From assembly GCA_000168735.1 (NCBI GenBank), contig AASF01002130.1, positions 1 through 5,852 of the forward strand: DNA of 5,852 nucleotides, written 5' to 3'. Below are positions 1-5,614 of the stretch, one piece after another; the stretch's first letter is position 1, and each line of letters begins with the position of its first letter. The translations under genes and the position numbers were made by a program. The notes beneath the pieces are model-generated. The model saw only the letters and a program-made list of their open reading frames with translations. It made no database searches and was not told the DNA's origin. This stretch comes from Candidatus Endoriftia persephone str. Hot96_1+Hot96_2. GTDB taxonomy: Bacteria > Pseudomonadota > Gammaproteobacteria > Chromatiales > Chromatiaceae.

Positions 1-39
1 CCTCACTAAGGACTAGTCTGCAGGTTAACGAATCGCCTT
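1..39. other. Residual TOPO-type cloning vector polylinker
   Basis: The sequence follows, in order, the end of a T3 primer site (CCTCACTAAG), a SpeI site (ACTAGT), a PstI site (CTGCAG), a PmeI-like GTTAAC, an EcoRI-like GAATC and the CGCCTT TOPO end. This is the polylinker of pCR4-TOPO-type vectors as I remember it. About seven homopolymer runs are one base shorter than in the vector (AAA to AA, GGG to GG, CC to C, TTT to TT, AAA to AA, TT to T, CCC to CC). The genomic insert probably begins at 40. Exact vector identity is from memory. Confidence 0.88.
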
Positions 40-332
40 AGCTTCTCCTGATTGTTGCCGTAAACCAATAATCATACTGATAGCGTAGTATGTCGTCATT
101 CGTAGCGCACTTTCTGCATGCCGGTTGGGTATAGAAAAACTGTACCTGGTTCGCAAAAAGCGGCACTTCACCGGTTGAAATTTCCAGACAACGGGAATCA
201 GGATGCAGGTATACTTTTCGCGCTGTCCGGAGGCAGATTTAGATCGACTATTTGTGACAGATCGGCATCGGGATGGCAATAAAAACAGAACGATCATTAT
301 CAGTCAGCGCAAATTCAATTTGGAGTAACACA
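40..332. other. Upstream region with no supported gene
   Basis: Stops occur in all + strand frames. One 90-codon frame is open on the - strand (297-25), but it has no ribosome binding site, a composition rich in Arg, Ser and Cys, and terminates inside the vector, so I do not call it a gene. The stretch should hold the promoter of the downstream cytochrome gene, but I see no convincing -35/-10 pair. Confidence 0.5.
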
Positions 333-645
333 ATGACCAATCCAATCCGTTTTTCTCTGGTTGCCGTGATGGCCGGTGCTCTTAGCCGGTTTGTGGCGGT
401 TGCCAACGAATTACAAACCAGTAGCAGGTAGTGCGCCTGAACAGATCTTCGCCGAGGCCTGCGCCTCGTGCCATGGTGAAAAGGGTAGTGGCAAGTTTGG
501 CTTCCTGCTGAAGATTGCCGGTTCTGACCATGAAGTGGCTGAGATCGCCGGTAAGATCGCGGAAGGGGGTATGGTGATGCCGAGCTTCCCCGAGATTGGT
601 GAGGCGGAGCGGGCTGCCCTGGCGACCTATATCAAAGCCCAGTGA
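333..645 (+). CDS. Small c-type cytochrome, class I, one frameshift near the N terminus
   Basis: This is a monohaem electron carrier of the periplasm or the periplasmic membrane face. The start is ATG 333, eight bases after a GGAG at 322-325. The first 15 or so codons read MTNPIRFSLVAVMAGA and then the frame must shift by one extra base near 379-383 (CTTA, probably CTA) to continue LAGLWRLPTNYKPVAG and the cytochrome domain; uncorrected, this frame stops at 432-434. The corrected product is 103 aa: hydrophobic signal or anchor (about 5-23), haem site CASCH (C43, C46, H47) and a likely axial Met in the MVMPSFP segment (M82). Its length and Met-Pro near the C-terminal helix fit the cytochrome c / cbb3 subunit III-like domain. 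Alone in its transcription unit, it is closed by a terminator. The specific partner cannot be told. Confidence 0.88.
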
Positions 646-662
646 TCTGTAGCTGAAGAGGC

Positions 663-695
663 CGCCCGGCCGGTCCCCCGGTCGGGCGTTTTTTT
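663..695 (+). terminator. Rho-independent terminator of the cytochrome gene
   Basis: An 11-bp stem (663-673 pairing with 678-688, one G-U wobble) closes a TCCC loop and is followed by seven T (689-695). It lies 18 bases after the cytochrome stop codon. It works in the + direction only: on the other strand the hairpin is not followed by a T run, so it is not an obvious terminator for the convergent kinase gene. Confidence 0.93.
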
Positions 696-714
696 GTGCC
701 CGGAGTCTGTGTGC

Positions 715-1227
715 TCAGGGGTAGGTCTCCGGGACGAAGGTCTGGTCCGACATCGGTGGGCGCACATAGCCTCTGCTGTCGTGACGTTGCGGCAGTTCGA
801 TCGGTTCTGGGGTCAGGTCTTCGTAAGGGATGATGCTCAACAGGTGGCTGATGCAGTTGAGGCGGGCGTGCTTTTTGATGTCTGAATGGACCACATACCA
901 AGGGGCCTGCTTGATATCGGTATGGGCAAACATCTCATCCTTGGCCCTTGAATACTCGACCCAGCGGGTACGAGACTCCAGATCCATTGGGCTCAGTTTC
1001 CAGCGTTTGTGCGGTTCTTCCAGCCGGCTCTGGAAACGCCGTTCCTGCTCCTCGTCCGATACCGAAAACCAGTATTTGATCAGGATGATGCCGGAGCGCA
1101 CCAGCATGCGCTCGAATTCCGGGCAGGAGCGTAGAAATTCGCTGTATTCCTCTTCGGTACAGAACCCCATGACTCGCTCGACCCCGGCGCGGTTGTACCA
1201 GCTGCGGTCGAAACAGCACCATCTCAC
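715..1227 (-). CDS. ppk2: C-terminal segment of ppk2 (as read in one frame)
   Basis: As sequenced, this frame is open from GTG 1227 to TGA 717-715 (170 codons). Only the part after the second frameshift (from about 1221) is genuine kinase: FDRSWYNRAGVERVMGFC, the lid and the C-terminal helices ending in TFVPETYP. The first four residues (MRWC) are out of frame. Gene callers are likely to report this as a separate protein; it is the same gene as the entry for 715-1529. Confidence 0.8.
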   Translation of the reverse strand: MRWCCFDRSWYNRAGVERVMGFCTEEEYSEFLRSCPEFERMLVRSGIILIKYWFSVSDEEQERRFQSRLEEPHKRWKLSPMDLESRTRWVEYSRAKDEMFAHTDIKQAPWYVVHSDIKKHARLNCISHLLSIIPYEDLTPEPIELPQRHDSRGYVRPPMSDQTFVPETYP

Positions 1228-1529
1228 CGGCGGCGGGCAGATGTGGTACGTAGCGCTGGAAATACCACTGGGTCTTTCTCCCGCTCTGTGGGGGCGGGTA
1301 GGGCGACCACGCGGCAGATGCGGGGATTGAGGTGCTGGTTGATCCGCTTAATTACACCGCCCTTACCAGCCGCATCTCGCCCCTCGAAGATCACCACCAC
1401 CTTGAGCCCCTGATGCTTGATCCACTCCTGGAGTTTTACTAGCTCAAGCTGCAGGCGGAACAGCTCTTTTTCATAGCGCTTATTGTCGATCTTCTTGATC
1501 TTCCCTTTGTTTGTCTTCTTTTCCGTCAC
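715..1529 (-). CDS. ppk2: Polyphosphate kinase 2 family protein, two frameshifts
   Basis: PPK2 enzymes transfer phosphate between polyphosphate and nucleotides in the cytoplasm. The chosen start is GTG 1529-1527, with GAGGG at 1541-1537 seven bases upstream; an in-frame TTG at 1595 is less likely. Two extra bases break the frame: AAA instead of AA near 1275-1277 (restoring EKTQWYFQRYVPHLPAAGEM) and TTT instead of TT near 1221-1223 (restoring LFDRSWYNRAGVE). The corrected protein is 270 aa, normal for single-domain PPK2. Visible features are a basic N terminus, a helix (RYEKELFRLQLELVKLQEW), Walker A GRDAAGKG (50-57), the PTEREKTQWYFQRY segment (80-93), Walker B-like FDRSWYNR (106-113), and the Arg-rich lid with RRFQSRLEEPHKRWKLSP, followed by APWYVVHSD. 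Nucleotide preference cannot be assigned from this. It converges on the cytochrome gene and diverges from the large carboxykinase-like gene. Confidence 0.93.
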
Positions 1530-1595
1530 GCTTGGGCCCTCGCTGGGTTGGGAGCACAGCCAGCGCAGCGCTGGCTGTGATTGTGAGCACAACAA
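1224..1595 (-). CDS. ppk2: N-terminal segment of ppk2 (as read in one frame)
   Basis: As sequenced, the frame opens at TTG 1595 and stops at 1226-1224 (123 codons). Residues from GTG 1529 to about 1275 are genuine PPK2 and include the Walker A motif GRDAAGKGG and PTEREK. The last 16 or so residues (DPVVFPALRTTSARRR) are out of frame after the first extra base. The part upstream of GTG 1529 overlaps the 25-nt palindrome and is probably 5' untranslated. Confidence 0.75.
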   Translation of the reverse strand: MLCSQSQPALRWLCSQPSEGPSVTEKKTNKGKIKKIDNKRYEKELFRLQLELVKLQEWIKHQGLKVVVIFEGRDAAGKGGVIKRINQHLNPRICRVVALPAPTEREKDPVVFPALRTTSARRR

Positions 1596-1915
1596 AAGCC
1601 ATTCTAGTCAGGGTATCTGCTCTTTGCTATTGATCCAGGCCATCCAAAGGATATTTCCGACTAGCACTGCCTGGCGTTTCCTGGTGTTTGATTCAGCCCT
1701 GTAAGAGAATCGGTCTTTCTATATATTTCAATAAAAATCATCATGTTAAGTTGTGTTTGTTGGCTTGTGTTGGTGCGCTTCCCGCTTCGGTCAGGCTTGA
1801 ATGTTGGGCTGTCCATCAGGCAGGATTTCCCCCCGCGACTTTGTATCATTGGAGCAGTTATGGACCCTTGAAAGATCCCCCTCGGTCTGAAATCCAGGCG
1901 CCCGAAGACCACGGG
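1530..1915. other. Divergent intergenic region between ppk2 and the carboxykinase-like gene
   Basis: No supported gene. The region must carry the promoters of both divergent genes. It holds the ppk2 ribosome binding site, a 25-nt palindrome (1555-1579), and an A/T-rich stretch around 1718-1755 in which TATATATTT and AATAAAAATCAT would suit an opening region. I cannot pair a -35 with a -10 convincingly on either strand. A + strand frame is open from 1688, but the residues before ATG 1916 do not look like a natural protein. Confidence 0.6.
1555..1579. repeat. Perfect 25-nt palindrome upstream of ppk2
   Basis: The arm CACAGCCAGCGC (1555-1566) is exactly complementary to GCGCTGGCTGTG (1568-1579), with a single A at 1567 between them. 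It lies 26 bases upstream of the ppk2 GTG start, so it would form a stable hairpin in the ppk2 leader or act as a dyad operator. No T run follows on either strand, so it is not a classical terminator. Confidence 0.9.
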
Positions 1916-4900
1916 ATGATGAACAACCAGAAGCTTCAGCTCTACATCAATCTGAAGCTGGCCTCTTCCGGACAACCTACGGTATCCCGGTGGCCTCAGC
2001 GATGAGTTCATGCACACAGCACAGGATCTGCTGAAGAGTTACCGGGAGAAGAATCGGCTACTGGCCGACTACCTCTGTCCGGTGGATCAGCGCGTCCAAA
2101 ACTTCCTCAACCGCTATCTCGACGGAGTTGATCAGGAGCCGCTCCCCAGACTACCCAGCCAGACCTTTATTTTGGATCGCCACGGGCATGGCGCGGGAGC
2201 TCTCGCTGCCGCTGGGCGAAGACAAATTCAGTTCCGATATCGTTACCAGTTACCGGGTCAAACAGCGGTATGCTACACAATCCGGCCAGCGACCGGCGCA
2301 CTACCAAGGGATCCTTCCATATCGCTGAGGGTGGCCTGCCGATCCCCGGCGACAAAAAGGCGGTGCCGCGCCTCAGCTTTGGCGCGGCTGCTGAAGATCG
2401 CGCTCAATCCGCCCCAAGATCTGCTGACTATTCCCTTTACCGCGACCCAGCCCGAGCCGGCGCAGATGTTCGTTTCGTTGCTGATGCGTCCAGTGGTCTG
2501 TCCTGAAATTCCAGGGGCAAGATGGCGAAAAGAGCATGGAGATCCGCTTCTTTGCTCCCGGCAACCTGGTCAGTAACCTCGATTTTGTCGAGAGCATCTT
2601 TGGCAATGGTGGCAACCCGTTTCTGCCGGAGTTCGATGCTGGCCTTGACGTGGATCACTGGACTGGCACCACCGGCTGCGTGATTCTCGCGCCACATCTG
2701 ACCCGCCTCACCAAACGGGAGCTGGGTCTGCCGCACCGGGATGAAGCTAGCGAGCGCCAGCGTCGAGAGGGCATGTGCTGGGAGTCGGAGGATGAACTCT
2801 ATAACGATGGCCAGGCGTTCAAGATCACCGCACGGGACCGCAGCGGTGTGATCGTCACCATCCTCGCCGACAACTACTACGGTTACTGCAAAAAAGAGGT
2901 TAAGACCCAGATCGGCTACTCCGCCCAACCTGTTCGGTCTGGCGGAGGAGGAGCACGCCGGCGGCGCGTTGGCCTTTCCGCGGCGCAACCACGGCCTCGA
3001 ATATGGTGTTGACTCGCATACCCGCGAGCCGGGCTACAGCCTCACAGAGGTGATCGAAAGCTTTGGCGAGATCATGGAGGTGCAGCCTGAAGGTCACGCC
3101 ATCGACAAACGGTTTCCCCGAAGTGATCTATGTGCCCCAGGATCTGCGCATGGATCTGCAGGAGCAGAGCATCACCTGGGACTGTGACGGCCAAGCCGCA
3201 GCGCATTCGACTCCAGCCGGGCAAGATCTATATCCAGCCCAACGGGCTACAAAGTGGAGATGTCGAAGCATCCGGATGCCCCCTCCTGGCGTCTCATCGG
3301 CACCGACCCGGAAGGTACCTTCTGCCACAAACCGAGCACCGTCTCCGGTGGCGGCAAGTCGGAGATCTCCAAGTCCCTGGATGACGCGGTAATCTCCGGG
3401 GCCGCTGTTCGTGGACGATCTGCAGGCGGACCTTGACCGGGTAGAGGTGATCTTTTCACGCGACTACTCACAGCGCTTCAAACCTGGCTTTGAACATGAA
3501 GATCGGAATCCCAGCCGCAAGCCGCTCAATCCCGAGCGCAGTCTGGGTTCGGTAATCAAGCTGCTGACCCCATCGCCCAGCTATACCGACGAATACAACG
3601 AGTGGTTGTCGTTGATTCCGCCGCGCATCCTCGCGCTGGTATTTATGATCAAGCGCTTCTACCTCAACTCATGGGGCAGTAACTGGCGCCGTAATATCAC
3701 CGTGGATGAGATCGACGGTGCTGCGGGTCACGAGGTCAAGATGTTCGATCGCCAGATCATCGGCTCCTATTTGCGGGTCGGTTTTGACGAGGGCGACAAG
3801 TGGCGTCTGTTCAAGGTGCGCCAGGATTTCATCGCCGCCGACAAGGTGCAGATGGAGGACGACATCAGCGCCTCAGTGGTGGTCTCCGCGGCAGCGCTGG
3901 AGGGGTGTCCGGAGACGATCAACACCAAGCGCAGCGTCAAGCTGGTGAAGAACTGCGAGTATCGCCTGTTCCAGCGGCCGGACGATGCGATCCACCCCGG
4001 CTTCGACAAGCAGACCGAGCTGGACATGACACAGCCGGATAACTTTCTTGCTAACTACGAGCCGCTTACTGGCGAATCGCTTGCCGCGGTGGTCGACAAT
4101 GTGCTGACGCTGTGCAAACTTCACCGACCCGATGCGCAAACTGCTGCAGTCGGGCCAGTGATGACGGCGCGGGCTATGTAGTCTCCTCCGCCCATCCGCG
4201 TCTGGTGGATGGCAAGCCGAGTAAAAATCCGCGCTATCTGCAGACCCGACCTGATCTGTCGAATCCGCTACAGTCCTATGTGGCGGAGATCGGCGCCCGC
4301 TTTCATCGCAAACTACCGCTCGACAAGCCGCTCTGCCATCCGGTGGATGCGGTGCTTTGCGGGCGGCGCAACAATCCGCCGGAGCCGGGCATCCGGCGCG
4401 CTGGCGGTCTACAATCCGATCCACTACCAGGAGCTGCCCGAACTCTTCATGGACTTCATCTGCAGCCTCACTGGCAAGTCGCCCTCCACCACCGGGGCAG
4501 GTAGCGAAGGGGCACTCACCAAGGGGCCGTTCAATGCGCTGCGCGCTACCGCAGACCTCAACAATGCGTTGGTCTCTTTCATCCTCACCGGCTATGCGGG
4601 CTTCTCCAGCTCGGCAGGCTACATCGGCCCCGATGTGCGGGTGGATCACGATATCAGCCTGCTGATCCCGGAGGTCTGGGCGAGGCTCTCCGAGGAGGAG
4701 CGGGATCCGCAGTTTCTGATCGAGAAGGGCTATCTCGAGCCGCTGGAGTGATTTTGATTACGAAGGCGAGCGGGTGCTGGCAAGCCGTCTCGGTTACCGC
4801 ATCACCGACCGCTTTGTGCATGGTTTCCTTGTGCAAGATCTTTGACAATCCCAATGCGGTCTTCACCGAGGCAATCCCTGAAGCCGGAGAGCCAGGGCAT

Positions 4901-5358
4901 GGCGGTGTTTGTCCGATGGTGTCAACAACATCGTCGAGGCGCAGCAACGGGTTGCCCGGCAGTATCTGGATGATGGCAGCATTGAAGAGGCCTGCCCGCC
5001 GTTGAAGGCGCTGCTCTACATCATGGCGACCGGTGAATACCAGGGGAAAAGCGCCCATGATCCGGCGATCCGCCAGATGTTCAGTCGCGACTACCTGCTG
5101 GCGTTCCGACTTGGTATTCGGGGCCGTCTGAAGGAGAAGCAGGCCCGCGAGAGCGTATTGTGGCAACGTAATGTGAGCTACCTGGAGGAGTTCCTCGACA
5201 AGCCTGGCTATGCCGACGAAGCGGAACGGCTGGCTATCGAGCAGCGGCTCGAGGTCGCCCGAGAGCGATTGCTGGCAGTGCAGGAAGAGGATTACCTTAA
5301 CAGTCTGGTGGGCACCTTGGGTGCCGATCCGCTGGCGCCGCCTGCTGAGGCTGTTTGA
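1916..5358 (+). CDS. Large (~1141 aa) probable PPi-type phosphoenolpyruvate carboxykinase, broken by 17 apparent +1 frameshifts
   Basis: PPi-type PEPCK interconverts oxaloacetate + PPi with PEP + CO2 + phosphate in the cytoplasm. The start is ATG 1916 ([15 protein letters not shown]); the ribosome site is weak. The protein continues across frames with one extra base near 1985, 2184, 2267, 2378, 2500, 2925, 3117, 3189, 3245, 3399, 4117, 4160, 4398, 4749, 4830, 4877 and 4913. Length 3443 minus 17 is 1142 codons. Corrected features: GYCKK (K325) and EEEH (H345), 20 residues apart as in the GTP-PEPCK metal ligands; AFPRRNHG (351-358) where GTP-PEPCK has AFPSACGKT, so no nucleotide P-loop; SGGGKSE (474-480); WGSNWRRN (583-590); [10 protein letters not shown] (805-814), like the family's [25 protein letters not shown] (853-866). 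Length fits known PPi-PEPCKs of about 1100-1150 aa. Being a gene is near certain; the function is inference from motif spacing and size, about 0.6. The alternative is an uncharacterised PEPCK relative. Confidence 0.72.
2010..2576 (+). CDS. Segment of the carboxykinase-like gene (residues ~32-90 and ~155-195)
   Basis: Open frame with two genuine parts. From 2010 to about 2184 it reads [37 protein letters not shown] and [10 protein letters not shown]. From about 2379 to 2500 it reads [39 protein letters not shown]. The middle (about 2185-2378) is really coded in the other two frames as [20 protein letters not shown] and then [20 protein letters not shown]. Three same-direction shifts bring the frame back, which is why one open frame holds two real pieces. 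The part after 2500 is out of frame. Confidence 0.7.
   Translation: MHTAQDLLKSYREKNRLLADYLCPVDQRVQNFLNRYLDGVDQEPLPRLPSQTFILDRHGHGAGALAAAGRRQIQFRYRYQLPGQTAVCYTIRPATGALPRDPSISLRVACRSPATKRRCRASALARLLKIALNPPQDLLTIPFTATQPEPAQMFVSLLMRPVVCPEIPGARWRKEHGDPLLCSRQPGQ
2536..3012 (+). CDS. Segment of the carboxykinase-like gene (residues ~206-335) with the metal-ligand Lys
   Basis: Genuine from about 2500, upstream of this ATG ([17 protein letters not shown]), to about 2925. It includes [44 protein letters not shown] and [20 protein letters not shown], then [14 protein letters not shown]. After the extra C in GCCCAA (2924-2926) the true protein continues in the next frame as [23 protein letters not shown] and [20 protein letters not shown]. 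The Arg-rich tail of this open frame is an artefact of the shift. Confidence 0.75.
   Translation: MEIRFFAPGNLVSNLDFVESIFGNGGNPFLPEFDAGLDVDHWTGTTGCVILAPHLTRLTKRELGLPHRDEASERQRREGMCWESEDELYNDGQAFKITARDRSGVIVTILADNYYGYCKKEVKTQIGYSAQPVRSGGGGARRRRVGLSAAQPRPRIWC
3411..4181 (+). CDS. Longest undisturbed segment of the carboxykinase-like gene (residues ~496-730)
   Basis: About 700 bases run without a frameshift. The frame starts at GTG 3411 inside the continuous sequence [20 protein letters not shown], so this is not a natural start. It contains [56 protein letters not shown], the beta-rich [40 protein letters not shown], and [20 protein letters not shown]. The real protein leaves this frame at the AAA near 4116-4118 ([14 protein letters not shown] in the next frame), so the last 20 or so residues are spurious. 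Confidence 0.82.
   Translation: MDDLQADLDRVEVIFSRDYSQRFKPGFEHEDRNPSRKPLNPERSLGSVIKLLTPSPSYTDEYNEWLSLIPPRILALVFMIKRFYLNSWGSNWRRNITVDEIDGAAGHEVKMFDRQIIGSYLRVGFDEGDKWRLFKVRQDFIAADKVQMEDDISASVVVSAAALEGCPETINTKRSVKLVKNCEYRLFQRPDDAIHPGFDKQTELDMTQPDNFLANYEPLTGESLAAVVDNVLTLCKLHRPDAQTAAVGPVMTARAM
4112..4504 (+). CDS. Segment of the carboxykinase-like gene (residues ~745-823) with the [10 protein letters not shown] motif
   Basis: Genuine from about 4162 to 4398: [60 protein letters not shown] and [19 protein letters not shown]. The [10 protein letters not shown] stretch resembles the PEPCK motif PIDAIIFGGRR, whose arginine contacts the transferred phosphate in GTP enzymes (family knowledge; equivalence is inference). 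The first 16 residues and everything after the GG at 4397-4398 are out of frame. Confidence 0.72.
   Translation: MQTSPTRCANCCSRASDDGAGYVVSSAHPRLVDGKPSKNPRYLQTRPDLSNPLQSYVAEIGARFHRKLPLDKPLCHPVDAVLCGRRNNPPEPGIRRAGGLQSDPLPGAARTLHGLHLQPHWQVALHHRGR
4209..4751 (+). CDS. Segment of the carboxykinase-like gene (residues ~825-941), Gly-rich loop
   Basis: Genuine from about 4400 to 4748: [117 protein letters not shown]. The start of this open frame (4209 to about 4398) is an off-frame shadow. The TGA at 4749-4751 is produced by one extra base: dropping it lets the protein continue as [20 protein letters not shown] and RFVHGFL in another frame. The two Gly/Thr/Ser-rich stretches are attractive phosphate-binding candidates. 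Confidence 0.78.
   Translation: MASRVKIRAICRPDLICRIRYSPMWRRSAPAFIANYRSTSRSAIRWMRCFAGGATIRRSRASGALAVYNPIHYQELPELFMDFICSLTGKSPSTTGAGSEGALTKGPFNALRATADLNNALVSFILTGYAGFSSSAGYIGPDVRVDHDISLLIPEVWARLSEEERDPQFLIEKGYLEPLE
4909..5358 (+). CDS. C-terminal segment of the carboxykinase-like gene (residues ~994-1141)
   Basis: Genuine from about 4914 ([20 protein letters not shown]) to the natural TGA at 5356-5358; no further disturbance. It is helical, with acidic and basic repeats: [80 protein letters not shown]. Just upstream the chain runs through three short frame changes (4749-4913) as [20 protein letters not shown] and GMAVFVDGVNN. A terminator follows 34 bases after the stop. Confidence 0.82.
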   Translation: MSDGVNNIVEAQQRVARQYLDDGSIEEACPPLKALLYIMATGEYQGKSAHDPAIRQMFSRDYLLAFRLGIRGRLKEKQARESVLWQRNVSYLEEFLDKPGYADEAERLAIEQRLEVARERLLAVQEEDYLNSLVGTLGADPLAPPAEAV

Positions 5359-5392
5359 TAACAACGGACGGGAGTTCAAAAGACACTGTCTG

Positions 5393-5432
5393 AACAGGCC
5401 GGGCCGCTAGCGGTTCCGGCCTGTTTTGTTTT
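5393..5432 (+). terminator. Rho-independent terminator after the carboxykinase-like gene
   Basis: AACAGGCCGG (5393-5402) pairs perfectly with CCGGCCTGTT (5416-5425). The 13-base interior holds a second small dyad (CCGC 5404-5407 with GCGG 5410-5413). The T-rich tail TTTTGTTTT lies at 5424-5432. It separates the large gene from the sulfur globule gene, so the latter has its own promoter. Confidence 0.92.
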
Positions 5433-5614
5433 GCCTTCCATCTACTCAGAGCTGGTGGCCATCGGAATAATCTCACTTTATTGGCGCAGGGAGACGCCGA
5501 AAAAGTTTATAAGAAATTACTAATATGATTGACCTGTAGCAATATTGGCACCGGCGTTTCGGCCTACATTGAAGGTGAAAGATAAAAGCCGCAAACCGTC
5601 GCAGGAGGTGCAGT
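5433..5614 (+). promoter_or_regulatory. Leader/promoter region of the sulfur globule gene with a sigma-54-like element
   Basis: A TTGGCAC at 5545-5551 is a perfect -24 element for sigma-54. At the right spacing stands TTTC (5557-5560) instead of TTGC, so the -12 element lacks its important G. An A/T-rich block at 5500-5530 contains TAATAT and TATGAT, possible sigma-70 -10 hexamers, but without a recognisable -35. A strong ribosome site AGGAGGTG (5603-5610) precedes ATG 5615, as expected for an abundant structural protein. Confidence 0.35.

Noticed and set aside
25..297. 90-codon open frame on the - strand next to the vector
   Set aside because: No ribosome site, unnatural composition, and its stop lies in vector sequence, so the apparent end is accidental.
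830..1330. 166-codon open frame on the + strand
   Set aside because: Antisense to ppk2, whose Walker motifs and lid are clear on the other strand.
1581..1592. TTGTGAGCACAA, resembling a lac or CRP operator half-site
   Set aside because: Only 5-bp arms, no match to the full TGTGA-N6-TCACA consensus, and no supporting context.
1688..1915. N-terminal extension of the large protein from an upstream ATG
   Set aside because: The frame is open but encodes a Cys/Pro-rich, unconvincing sequence, while [15 protein letters not shown] at 1916 looks like a natural N terminus and gives the family length.
3873..4649. 258-codon open frame on the - strand
   Set aside because: It lies opposite the well-supported carboxykinase-like coding sequence; its Arg/Ala/Gly-rich translation is typical of an antisense shadow in GC-rich DNA.
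333..4914. Programmed +1 frameshifting or a novel decoding system as the reason for the uniform frame changes
   Set aside because: The sites share no slippery codon or common motif, occur within many different codons, mostly in homopolymers, and the vector shows that run lengths in this sequence are unreliable. Large intact stretches (about 3401-4112 and 4914-5852) also argue for local sequence quality.
1916..5358. True pseudogene decay of the large gene
   Set aside because: Decay would give losses as well as gains of bases, in-frame stops and substitutions. Here only single-base gains are needed and the protein is otherwise coherent to the end.
4654..5379. 241-codon open frame on the - strand
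   Set aside because: Antisense shadow of the C-terminal part of the large gene, which has a natural stop and terminator on the + strand.
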